64,000 nucleotides of DNA from Apus apus (lineage: Eukaryota; Chordata; Aves; Apodiformes; Apodidae), in the NCBI RefSeq assembly GCF_020740795.1, contig NC_067294.1, positions 1 through 64,000 of the forward strand, written 5' to 3'. The translations under genes were made by a program, and so were the position numbers. This document shows positions 48,801 through 61,094 of this stretch, one piece after another. The notes under the pieces are model-generated. The model saw nothing but the letters and a program-made list of their open reading frames with translations, was not told the origin of the DNA and ran no database searches. The first letter of the stretch is position 1. Every line of letters starts with the position of its first letter.

Positions 48801-51800
48801 CATCTGAGATGAATGACTGAGATGTATGCACTATAGGAGTGATAGGGTTAAATCAGGGTTAAAACAATAACTTAAACTAAAAAAAGTATTAAATTACTTC
48901 TTTCTTCTATTTTGAGTAGTTCTAAACAGGTCAGGATTTCCCAGACTTCATAGTTCTAAGAGTTTAACATCTCCCTTTAAGTAACTTCTTCAGGATAGGT
49001 GTCTTCTGGGAGACATGTACATCTATGTACAGTGACTTCATTCAATCCATGTATGTTCCTCCTGGTCACTGGCTTTGTTGTACCTACATGTGGATTGATG
49101 AGCTGATCTTTCCCTGCTTCTGGCTTTCACCTTCTTGTTGCATCAAAATTTACCATAAATCTTGGCACATGAGTTAGCTCACTTTCTGAGAAGAATCTAA
49201 ATTACTCTGGTGGGACTGTTTCTCCTGTTCCACTGCTAGAACATATAATTAAAGAATTCTGTAAAAATCAATTAAGGTTATGACTGCTGCTTCTGCAAGC
49301 TGGCAGCATTTGCAGTGTCTTTTACTATAATGATGGCAGAAGCTCCATAGCAACAGCATGCTTGCATTCCTACTGAAACACCATTGCTCCTGTACTGTCT
49401 ATCAAGAAAACTGTTTTGGAACGTATAATCACAGTTATTTAGTTTGTGTGCTGAAGAATTTATTCAGATTACGAGAATAAAATTTTAACTAAAAAGCTGT
49501 GTTTATTTGTCCATAGTTAGCACAGGTTTCTAGTTCACTAATAAAAAAACATGTGCAAGAGCTGTTTGGAGGGTTTGAACAGACACTCCCCAAAATAATT
49601 CTTCATTTCTCATAGAAATCTTGCATCCTTTTCACATACCCATTTCAAAATTGCACTAAATACCATCCAAGAAAAACTCTTCATGAAGTACACACAAGCA
49701 AACCCAAATAATTAGACAAAAAGCAGCCAAATGGCTGGGCACAATTATATGAAATATAATGATTAATACACACACATCTTTAAGGCCAAAGCCAGAACAC
49801 CATGGATATAGTGTTGTACCCCTGTACTACCACTTAGCCAGTAGACTAAGAGATGTGTTTCACTGATCATCCCCTGTAGCATGGTCCATTAGAAAGAACA
49901 TGAGATCTGGTTTCACATGTCAAACTAAAGGCAGGAGCACAAACCCACTGTACTCAAGACAATTGCTTTGTATCTTTGTTTTCATTTTGATCCCTGTTTT
50001 ATGTAGCCAAATTACAGTTATGATTCAGAAACAATTTAATGGTTTCTATATCCTAGGAAGAACACAAATCGCCCCCCTTCGGACCAGCAGAAAAGCAAGC
50101 AAACTAGACAGGTAGTTGCATTCTCCCTCCACGGGAAGTAGAGTTGATGTGAATTGCACACATCTCCCAGTGAATGCTGGAAGTGGCTGCAAAGTCTCAT
50201 GATTATCCACGTTGTTGAATAATGACAGCACTAGTGAGTCAACAACATAAACCAGGACAAATGCCTCTGACCATATAATCTCTGGGATCGAAAAGGATTA
50301 TCTCCATTGCTGTGCAAGCAGACAAAGCTGCTTGTCAATCATCTCTAACCAATTACCTACAACTCACAAATTCAGCGGTACTTTGCACTTGAGCCTTGCT
50401 AGCCCATGAGACAAGGCTGAAATCGAAGATTTGCCAGTGTCCTAACAAACAGGCAAAATCAAACTCCAAACCTGTGCAACTCATTAACTGTGCCTGTCAT
50501 CACCCTGCACAGGGCAGGTGCTGCTGTACCATGTTTGAGTGCACAGCGCTTATGTTAACAGACACTTGTCCTAACGGAAAAGGGGTGATACATAAAAAAG
50601 TGGACATACACAGAGAGCAAAATAACCACATATTTTTTCCATATGCCCAGAACTACAGACAAACACCTTCTCTTTACTACAAAAACATTTCAGCTTCTGA
50701 CTGCTGGGGGTGGGAACATCAACTCTGAGCTGGCTGGAACACAAGCAGCAGCAAATCTGCCTCCTCCATGAGGACATCCATGCAGCTGGAAGGCTGGCAG
50801 GTTTGACAGTCATAGCACTGGCAGGAAAAACTGACAGCAAGGAGGGGGAAAAAGAAAGGCTCCACCTAGGTAAGAGTCCAATGGAAAACCACACTTGGGG
50901 GGAAAAAAAGACCAAAAAAAAAAAAAAATCTTTAACTCAGTAAAAAACAGACTCAGTCCATGACTGCTGTTACTAAGTTCCTGCTGGAGACCAACTCATC
51001 AACTCAAGCTCAGCACTACACAAAACACAAAGTAGAAAGACACCAGCAGAACCCTGCTAGCTGAATTCCTCCTTTGTCCCGGCCACTACAAGTGCTAGCC
51101 CTGACTACCCACTTTATTCACTAGCAAGGTGGGTGAAGGACCAACTGTTGATAATAACCACAGAAAATTCTTCTTGCAGCCCACTTTTTTTCTTGAAATT
51201 TCACACATGGTCTGTGTCTGCTGTCTGCGGCTTTTCAGCAAGCTCTTGCAGTTCTTGCTACCTGGACTGCAATTATTTCGTCACCGATCTATTATTTCAT
51301 GCCTGGGTATAGAAGCTATGTAGCGATGACTAAACATTCATACTTTTGCCCAGGCACCCAGATACAGATATTCACCATTCTCTTAACTGTGTATACACAT
51401 TCTTTTCACCCTCTATCCTCCCCAGAATTATCTGCAGTTGCAGTTTAGGTAGGTGTCCTAGACACACATCAGCAATAGCATTTGATTCTGCAGTGATCTG
51501 CACCTGCAGCAGCAAAAAGGCCACTTAACAAATACACTTGTGATATAAATCCAAGTCCTCAGTTAACAGCTGCCAAGTGGACACAACCTAATCAAGAGAC
51601 AACATCTAAGTGAGTAAACAAAGCCAGGACAAATCTGATTCTCAAGACTTGCCTTGATTTTTACCTGGCAGAAACAGCAGGACTCTGTATGATTTTTGGT
51701 ATCTTTATTTAGGAGCACAGTTTGAGAGGATAACAAAATGGCAGCCCTTTAAGGAAAAATATGCAAGTCATCAACATAAGAAACTGGGGATGAAAAATGG

Positions 51801-53790
51801 GAAGAAACTATGTAAACTTGACAGTAAAGGACAAAAAGCTCTACCTGCAACTCATAAACCTATAAACCTATTCTAATGACACATAAAAGTTTCAATAGAA
51901 ATTATCCAAGACTTTTTATATGTCAAAATAAACTGGAAGCAAAAAGCGAGCAAATAAATTTCAGAGCCTCTCTCCCCCACCCACACCAATAACTAAGCCT
52001 CTATCAAAACAACCTTTGCCGAGAGGTGCCACCATATACTTGTGTTCAGTTTTGCCTGGAGCACCTCTTACAAGAGACACCCATATAAACCAGCAGTAAT
52101 ATGTAATATTGAAAATTTAGCAATTGGATTATGCTTTTTTTGTCTTGTCAGCTACTATAATCTTCAGCAAGTTGAAACAGCCTGAACAGCCACAACATAA
52201 TCAGCTTTTCCAAATACCCTTTAGCCCCAGCAGAAGGACAGTATTTACAGGTTCATGGCCCTTACACCTCGGAGGGGAAGTTGGCCAGGAAAGTGGCTTC
52301 TAGCAAAAATGTCAAAATAACTGAGAAGTAAGGATTATCTGCCACCCTGTGGAATGAAAGCACATATGCATCAATAAAACTTTTTGAACCATATTCCTGG
52401 GAGAAATGGAAGAAAAACAACAGGTCATTTGAAACAGGAGAAAATACATGAAAGCAAAAGAGCAAGATAACAAAGAGAGAATCCATGGTCCTCACAAAAG
52501 AGAATGTAAAAAGATAGCTAGAAAGAGTTTGAGTAACAAAGCAAGCACAACATGAGATTAGGATGCCTTAGGGTTTCTACATTTAAGTTACAGCATCAAG
52601 TGACCAAACTTTTAATGACTATACAAAAAACTAGTGAAATAAATAAACCACTCCCTCTCCCCAGAACACCCCAATAATCCAGTCACTTAGCATCACTGCA
52701 CTTCGGAGCATGACTGAAAGGGTGATAGTGTCAAGGAAGAGGCTTTTCCAATGTGTGTGTTAATTCCAGACTGCCCGTAGGTGAGCAGATAGACTGAGCA
52801 GTATCTGACAGGAGACTAAAGTAGCTGAACCAGTTCAGATAGGGCTGGTCTTTTCTGTTTCCCTTTTCTGAGGCAATAGCCTTTGAGCACTAAGGTGGTT
52901 CCACTGATCAGTTACTGTACCCCTGTGACAAATATAGAACGGTCACAACAGCTGGCTTTTACAAAAATTGGCTTTTAAATACAGTCTAGATTCTATTTAA
53001 TTTAAGATACACATTGCAAATTAGCAAGTGACAGCAGCAATGCTGTAATTTCCGTTCAGTTGCTAGATTCCCCACCAGGGCCTAGGAAAAAAGAGAAAGC
53101 TTGGAAATTTTTGTGATTTGGCTTTAGCTAAACTTATATACCCAGCACATTTCCTTATAAAAATGACATTGAGTGTTGCCAGTAGAGAGCCTTTACATTT
53201 CATAGAATCATAAAATGATGTAAAGCTCTATGCTGGCAGAGACAGCCATTCCCTAAATACAAGGCTTAGTCCTAAGTGTCCGTTGCTACCTCCCTCAAGA
53301 ATATATTATTATAAATACAACTCTCTCACTTATTACTGTTTCCTATAATGCAATATGTTTTTGGGGTTTCTACTAAATCAGGGCAATCCACAACTTGGAG
53401 TTGAAATTTAGCACTTGCCAGAAAGCACAATATTGTTTATTTAACTCTAATCATATGACAGAAAAATAGAACAGAAACATATAGAATTTTATTTCTTTTT
53501 TTAAGCAAAGTCTGACAATATAAATTCCCCAGCCCCATTCTAAATTCTATTTCTCTTTCCTACAGTAACATCCTGGTATGTCCCAGACCTTTTTTCAGTC
53601 TGTAAGTCTCCACCTATGATGCTGAAGATAAAAGACCTCCCCTTTCTCAAGATCAGAAAGACACTCAGACTGACAGAGACTGAAAGAGTGTCTCATCCTA
53701 TTAGGATTTCCATACATTCTGAGATGCAGGGTCAGATACTCTATATACCTCTTGCTGCTTCCTGCACAACCTTCTGGCATAACTGGGAGC
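45810..53790. other. Intergenic stretch, nothing coding recognised
   Basis: AT-rich DNA with short TA-rich runs (48142-48149, 48557-48570) and A-tracts (48680-48695, 50914-50929). No gene, RNA or CR1 tail was recognised. Confidence 0.45.
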
Positions 53791-53794
53791 TATG

Positions 53795-54100
53795 CCTCCC
53801 AGTTTTGTGTTATCAGCAAACTTGCTGGGGGCACCTTCTGCCCCACCATCCAATCCCTAACAAGGATGTTTAACAGGACCAGACACAGCACTGAGTCCTG
53901 GGCTGTGCTGCTGGCTACTGGCCCCCAGTTCACTTCTTGGGGCTGAGCACCACCCCCTGGGCCTGGGTGTTCTCCCAGTTTTTCTCCACCCCACTGTCTG
54001 CTGATCCAGCCCACACTTCATCAGCTCTTCTATAAAAATCTTACGTGAGACAATGTCAAAATCCCTTGTACCCACACGATCTTGTACGGCTAAGAAAGGA
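53795..54100 (-). mobile_element. CR1 LINE fragment, reverse-transcriptase region, minus strand
   Basis: The minus strand corresponds to part of CR1 ORF2. On the plus strand it shows the familiar antisense stretches TTATCAGCAAACTTGCTGGG, AACAGGACCAGACACAGCAC and GTGAGACAATGTCAAAATCC. Frameshifts break the frame. It is the only minus-strand CR1 seen, and the only recent copy from the coding region. Confidence 0.85.
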
Positions 54101-54208
54101 GTCAGTGTTAATTCCCAAAATGCTTGCACTGTTAATTAGGTTGTTGACTGAAAAAAAATGAAGAAAAAAAAGAAAAATCGAACCTGTTCTTCAGAATGCT
54201 AAGCCTCT

Positions 54209-54238
54209 GTTGCCATGGTCACAAACTACCATAGTAAC
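54209..54238. promoter_or_regulatory. Pair of RFX X-box-like motifs
   Basis: GTTGCCATGGTCAC at 54209 is an imperfect X-box palindrome. TACCATAGTAAC at 54227 (GTTACTATGGTA on the minus strand) is a second. Two X-box-like sites within 30 bp is unusual, but each has mismatches. Confidence 0.35.
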
Positions 54239-54239
54239 C

Positions 54240-56685
54240 ATTAGATACAACTGTATTTTTAGATTAAAATTGCTTCTATTTTCACGGAATATAGATCCTA
54301 TTGACAGAAAGTACTCACTCTTACCAGGAAATCATACAAAATTCAGAGTATGAATTAGGGCAACGCTACTGAAGTACGGAAACACACAGAAACTGGTTAA
54401 CTGGAACAGGGGATGGGGGGAACAGAGACTAAATCACAAATACTGCCATTTACAGAGCTGCTTCTGGCAGCTAGAAAATGGTCTGAATGTACAACAAAAA
54501 GAGTTAAGGTGTTATTTTCTATTACAATAGTCCCAACAAGTCTTACTGCGAAGTGGCTAAATTAGAAAGCCCAGCAAGCTTAAACAGACTTTTTAGTCAG
54601 GGGTCAACTGCAGTATGACTTCCTATTTTTCCATTAGAGACCTGGATTGTTCCCTCCTCCCCACCTCTTTTCTAAGCAGGACCTTCACTCTCTCACATAG
54701 GAAATACTCATGATCAACCTGTCATAATTCAACTGTTATCAGACAAGTCTCTGATTCTCTCTGCTCACTCATTTTCAGAGAATATATGTTATACCCTCTG
54801 GTGGACAAAAAAGCAATTCACAACTCTCCTGTTTTTTAATGCCTTTAGATTAGCACTGTGTAAACAGGAACTTTATTATGGAAATGTTGAATCAAAATGA
54901 AGCATTGCTATGTAGCCTCTAATTTCTGCACTTCAAGGAAGGTCTTTTACCTGCCTAGATTTGTCTCAGCTTCTCCATTTTCTTATTGGGCTTTCATTCA
55001 ACCAACACTGTCTTGTGCATAGCTCAGCATCTCTGAATTCAGTCATGAATTCTTGGACACATGTCAAAATAAAAATTTCATTCATCTCTAAGTGACATTC
55101 AAAACATCTGAAAAATAATCTAACAGAATACTCAGAAGCAAGGAGTCAACGCTCTCCCCAAAAGGAAGCAGCATGAACACAAAAGGTTTGTATTCAACAC
55201 TAGGTTTGATGATGAGGGTAATTTTCCTACTAAATCTATAAAGTCACCAAAATTTTTGAACATGCTTTCTTTTTTGTAAGTTACTAAGCATTACTTACTG
55301 CAAAAACTTAGTTCCCCTATATGTAAAAAATTGTTTAAGCTTGTCATCCAGCCTGAATCTCCTCCCAGACCTACTGTAAAGAACATGATGAAATTCCTCA
55401 TCTTTGAGAAGTCAGCAAGCAATGCAATTCTACTGCTGCCATAAGTCTTTCAGGCAGTCCCAGACAGTTAGATATTAGGGAAGACTTGAACTCTTGCTGC
55501 TTTAGAGTTTACTCACTTTTGCAGCTTTCCCACAAACCTTACTTCTAACATGATTTGGCTAAATGCAGACACAACATTCTTGTCCAAAGGGTCTGCAGTA
55601 TACATATTCCAGCCAGAATCCTCTGCAAGAAAAGGAAAATACACCAAACTACACTATTGGTAACAGATGCTCAGATTCCACCAGGGAATTCAGCCTTAGG
55701 CCTTGTTGTAAAAGTCACGGTATGACTCTAGGTCACAGGATTAAATAATGGAAAAAAGGCTAAATTTCAGCTCTAAAAGACAGTATTTTTCATGTCTCCA
55801 GTCAGCAAAATGGAATTAGTCCCTTGTTTAATAAGAGAAAATATAAGAAACGTAAGTCATGAAAGGATAGGAGCTGAGAAACAGAAAAGAAGGTTGGTTT
55901 GCAAGAGGTTTACAGGATGGTTTTAGACGAAGAAGCAGCAAAGACCTAAGTTTACCCACAAAATTGCAGACAAAACCCACCAATTTGCCACTGTTTCTTT
56001 TAACTTCATATTATTTTGATTCCAATTCTCATCAGAAATAGAGCACTGGCAATTCCAACATTGAATTCTGAGATTCTAGATAGCTGTGTGAATAAGCTTA
56101 GTGAAGTCCAGCATTTGCTTCATCCAGAAGTGGGGGGAGGGGGAGTGATTTCCCAGCTGTTTGCATTCTCTGGAGCTCCCTGCTGGCTTCCCCACATAAC
56201 GCATCTACTGCAAAATGATGCGAGATACTTGATATTCACCTGGGCCTCCCTGAAGATCAGCTGCCTGCTGAAGTAAAACTCAAACTTTTATGTTCTGAAG
56301 CAATGAAAGGTTCAAGAATCTCAATCCATGAAGCTCAAGCCCAGTTTAGAAAGGAAAGACACACAGAGAGAGGTGCTATAAGGGAGAAATCAGGCTCTAA
56401 TCTGTAGAATGCAGAGTTGGAAGTATTGCTTGAGGATCAGAAAGTCAGCAGCGTTTCCTGGAGAACTCTGTACTGTACACAGCCCATTTCCACTCTGTCT
56501 CACACGACAGATTCTTAGCCAATATGCGGGTTTATTGTCTTCACTTGGCACTATGTCTACAGCACCTTGTAATAGTGCCACATTCCAGATGAAAGGTGAC
56601 CAGAAATCCCTTCTTCTCAGTAACACTAAAGCACATGCCCATGGAGTGTATGTTCTTGTATACATAACAGCTCTTCAATACTAAA
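54240..56685. other. Intergenic stretch, nothing recognised
   Basis: No coding frame or repeat family was recognised. Confidence 0.45.
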
Positions 56686-56689
56686 TTCA

Positions 56690-56825
56690 GGAGGCTCCAA
56701 ACCACAAACAGCACTCAGGGACTCCTGGGCAACTGGCTCTAGGCGGCCCAGTGTGAGCAGAGAAGTTGAACCAGATGACCCGCACAGGTTCCTTCCAACT
56801 CCAACGACTACAACCCTGTGAGCTT
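56690..56825 (+). mobile_element. CR1 LINE, short 3' end
   Basis: Contains GAAGTTGAACCAGATGACCC, GGTTCCTTCCAACTCCAACG and CTACAACCCTGTGAG, the diverged tail of a CR1. Confidence 0.7.
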
Positions 56826-56829
56826 GTGA

Positions 56830-59800
56830 AGCTTCAGAATAGTTTGCTGGTTTTCCACGTATCTGACTCTACGGGCAACTCAGAAAGCACGCAGCACAAG
56901 ATGCTTCAGCCAGGTGGCACATTACAAATTCTTAGGGGGTTAAACAAGGAAAGCAATAGTTCTGACCAGTCACACAGAGAGGTGTGATTCCGCATCTCCC
57001 CAGCAAGTAGCAGAGTGATGTGACAATTCAGTTAGACAATCAGAAAGAAGGATAAGAATACTTTTTTTTACCCCTAGACTTCTCTCCTAGGCAGCAAGCC
57101 ACACTTCCCAGCATTATATGCAAGTTTGGAAGGCAGACAGGAAAACAGCTCAATTCAACAGCTTCTCTGAAGCATACAGTGAAACTTCATAGTTAACATG
57201 CAAGCTTCCTAGATACAATGCTATGTGCAGATCAGAGAACTAGCAGAGTATTCCATGGCTATCCCACTTTCCTCCCAAGGCACTATATTTCCTGCTGATT
57301 AAGATGCCAAAGAATAAATAACAATTTCTGGAAAGAAGGGGTTCTCTAGAAATCGTGCTTTTCTTAGCAGAGATGACTTGGCCATATATTGTGAGGGAGT
57401 TTATAAAAAAAAAGCCCAGCACTGCAAAAAGCCAATCAATGGAACTCAGTCACTGAAATGGGGGAAGGTGGAGCTTCCCCAGAACAAGCTTTGCAGTTTT
57501 AAGAACACCAGCAGTCCTCCAATACACCCTCTACCTACCAAGGAAATTAAACTAGTCTAAAATAGATCAGTCCCCCAAGAGTCTGAAACATTAAGGCTGG
57601 AGAATCAGAAACTTGATAAAGAACAGTAGGAAATTAAGGTGTTTAGTTGAAGTGTGGAGATCAAAAACTGACACTAGTGACCCCTATATTTTTGTATTTC
57701 TTACTCACCATGGAGGATCCTGCCAAGCTAGAAAACATTTTTGCCTTTTTGCAGCAAATCATTACATTTCTTGGAAGGGAAACCACACTTCACTATTTTC
57801 CAGTAGCAGAACACTCACTTGCAAGTATTATAAAGAGTGGAGGTACAATATTTCTTTCCAAAAGGCAGTCATGCCTTCACTTTGTATCTCATGGTACAGG
57901 TATCTTAGGATATTTTTAGGCACAAAAAGTTTGACACACAGAAACCACCATCACCACACCCCCCATCTCTTCCAACTTCAGGTACCATTTTTACTCTTAC
58001 TGCGTTTCTCCCCATGCCCAGACACAGTAGGACAGGGGTATAAACACCTACTGACCACGATGGGTTCCACTGCTTGGTGAAGATTTTACCATTTTCTTAA
58101 CTGCACAACGAAGTCCACAGACAACACTGAAGAGAAACTACATTCCAGCATTTCCTGCTCAAACCACTGAACAACAGCTGATAAAAGCATTTTATCAAAA
58201 CAGCACATTCAGCGTTCTCATTAACAAGAGAATTTCTATGCAAGACCATGTCATCCAGTGCACAACTGTATCTAGAAACTCACCAAGAGGTCACATGGGT
58301 GGTAGGAGATCTGCAGAAGCTTTGATCAAGCAGAGCACAATCTAGCAGTCACATTTGTACTGGAAGAAGAAAATAGTGTCTGTGCCAAGACACTGTTCTT
58401 GCTCTGGGCAAGTTCTGGTGCTTAACATCAATCATCAGCTTCATCTCACACACTAGACAGTAGTCCCTGACTCTACTCCAGACCTTCTCTTACAACCAGA
58501 AGTCACTAACCCCCTCAGTAGAAGAAAAGTGAGAGTAAGACTGACCTATACTTATCTACTGACTGATGACATCAAGCATCAATGCTAAGTAAAAGACACT
58601 TGGCACAGGAACTAGCTCAGGACGACAAAGGTAAATCCAAATGCCAAAATGCCGTTTTAAGAAATTCTCCCTGTGCTTCAGGGAAGATACCAAAAACGAA
58701 CTGATTCTAAAAAACATTCTGGAAAGTTACTGTAAGAAAATCGAATCATCTGAGACTATGACAACACATGCACACAGGAAGGGCAGGATGATCAGCATGA
58801 GGGGAGACTAACCAATACTTGGTGTCCAAATCAAGCCCCTCACAATGATTTATGTAAGTAATTTGCTATAGAATCTTTAATTTTAAAAAAATACCCGAGA
58901 AATGTGGTCATAGAGATACTCGATATATAGACAATAATGGTTCTATCTTGTTCAGTACAGCTAAACGTGGGACAGCAATGCCTAACAACTGGATCTTCCA
59001 CATAAACAGCGAAGATTTTTATCCCTGGTATGAAGAGCAGAATTTCCTTCAGCAACAGAAAGAATTCCTGCTTCAGGAAATGCCTTTGCATGTACTGGTG
59101 AGACACGTATACAACATTTGCTAACAAAGAACAAAATAATGTTTTTCGGTGAAACTCAAAACTCAAAGCCAAATCAAGGATTTTCTACTGGTTTCTGGAT
59201 AAGACTTTGTGGATGATTTAGGACAAATGTTTTTGAGAAGATGCATGTTTTGGTCCGTCAAGACTTCATTTTTTAAAAGCTACAATAAAATTAAATCCAA
59301 CTTAATTGGTTTCATAAAATAATGAGTCAATTCATAACAATCTGCCACCAAGACTATGGGAAACAAAAAAAATTCAGTCCTAATCTTCAAATTTACAAAC
59401 TTTTGAAGGGTTATTCTTCAAGACAGAAATATTTGTGTAACGTTACTTGCAGAAGTGCTTCTGTATGTTGTCAACAGCAGAACACCAGGCTCTGTGAAGA
59501 ATCCACCATAATTTCAGAAATGTGACAGTAAAAGATGCGGGCAAACACAAATGTCTGCACCCAGAGCTAAGACTGGTCTTCAGTTAGGGATGGAGGATTC
59601 AGGTTCCCTTGATAATTAGTTTCAGTAAAGACTAAGACCATCAAGTATTCATTTAGACAACCATCTCTGTAACAGTACTCCCCCACTATAGATCTCAACA
59701 GTAATCCTACTCATCTCAAGTTCCCATTGATACTGTTGACACGCGTACAAGTGGCATCTCCCCTTAACAACGTTCAACAGATCACAGAGAATCCAGGATG

Positions 59801-61094
59801 GCTTGGCATGATGAAAATTTTCTCTTCAGTACTGCAATTTCACTCCCATGATACACATTCTATGTTCAGTGTAGTTCTGCTCCAAGTGTTACATGTTGCT
59901 CAACTCTCAGGACATTTATAAATATGGCACATGGTCAGACAGAAATATGTGCAAGGGCTGCAGAAGGATAAAATAACAGGACTGATTCATCACAGTATGG
60001 TTCCCTACTCCCTGCTTTTTATCCCCCAGAACCCTGGAATTAATGAAATTCTTCTATTAGCTAGGTATTTACTAGTTCTTGTGCCCTGAAGCCCGGATCT
60101 CCTACATCTGAGTGATAAGGGCTTCTGAAATTCTCAAGTATGCCTGCAGACTAAATTGAGCCAGACTTTCCTGTCTTCTAGAATGAAAGAATTTGTCTGT
60201 AGTAACAAACATCAGGATGACAGAGTTCAACCACTACATGGCAAAGCAAGTCTCCCTGCCAACTTTTCCCACTGCTTAGGACTTGCCTCACTCTGCTGCT
60301 CTCCCAGGAGTCAAAACAAACAGACCCAAAATAAAATTCAAGCAGCTTCAAAAAGAGCCAAAATCTTACGGATGCCCCATTTTCCTTCTCAATAGTTACC
60401 TCTTACAGATACCTGTATCTACTCCATCACATGTGCATATAACAGCATGCTTTCTTCATTATTCAGTTTTTCAATTATCTTCATTAACTTTCCAGAAAAA
60501 AAATAAACACCCCCCTCAATCTCTTCACCTTGCAGTACTAGTAATGGGAATCTAGCTTTTTTCTCCCATGAGCTAGTCCTTTACGTTCAAGCACTCAGCA
60601 TACATCATTTCAGTCACCTTCTCCAAAGGGATGCACATGACAAATAAAGAGGATGAATAATGGTGGGCACCTCTTAACAACACAGCTGCAGAATACCCAG
60701 AGCAGGATAAGACATTTTAGGGAGCCACCCACCCCTGTGGAACTCCAGTGTCTAAAGTTTTTCCAGCTTTTTGTGCAATGGATGTCTCTAACCCTAGTCA
60801 GTTGTTCCAGGAAGATTCTTCCCACCTAGGGTTATACATTGGGAATTCCAAAGCAACAGGTTATGTACAGACATATCAGCATTCCCTCCAACAGAGGGAC
60901 AAAAAGGAGAGAATTCCGGAGGATGTGTATCCCCTACATTTTCTGAATCCCAGTCTCACCCTTGCCTTGGAATGAGCTCTACAAAGCAGCATCTGTTATG
61001 TAATGAATCTCAGCTCCCTTTCTTTGGAGTTTCCCCTCAAAAGTAACAGGCAAATCCTGGGATGGAGACAGGTGCTGGGGAGAGGGAGGTCTCC
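56830..61094. other. Stretch downstream of REEP2, includes its 3' UTR
   Basis: The REEP2 3' UTR must begin at 61094 and run leftwards. No AATAAA on the minus strand could be chosen with confidence; ATTAAA occurs near 58867. Nothing else was recognised. Confidence 0.4.
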
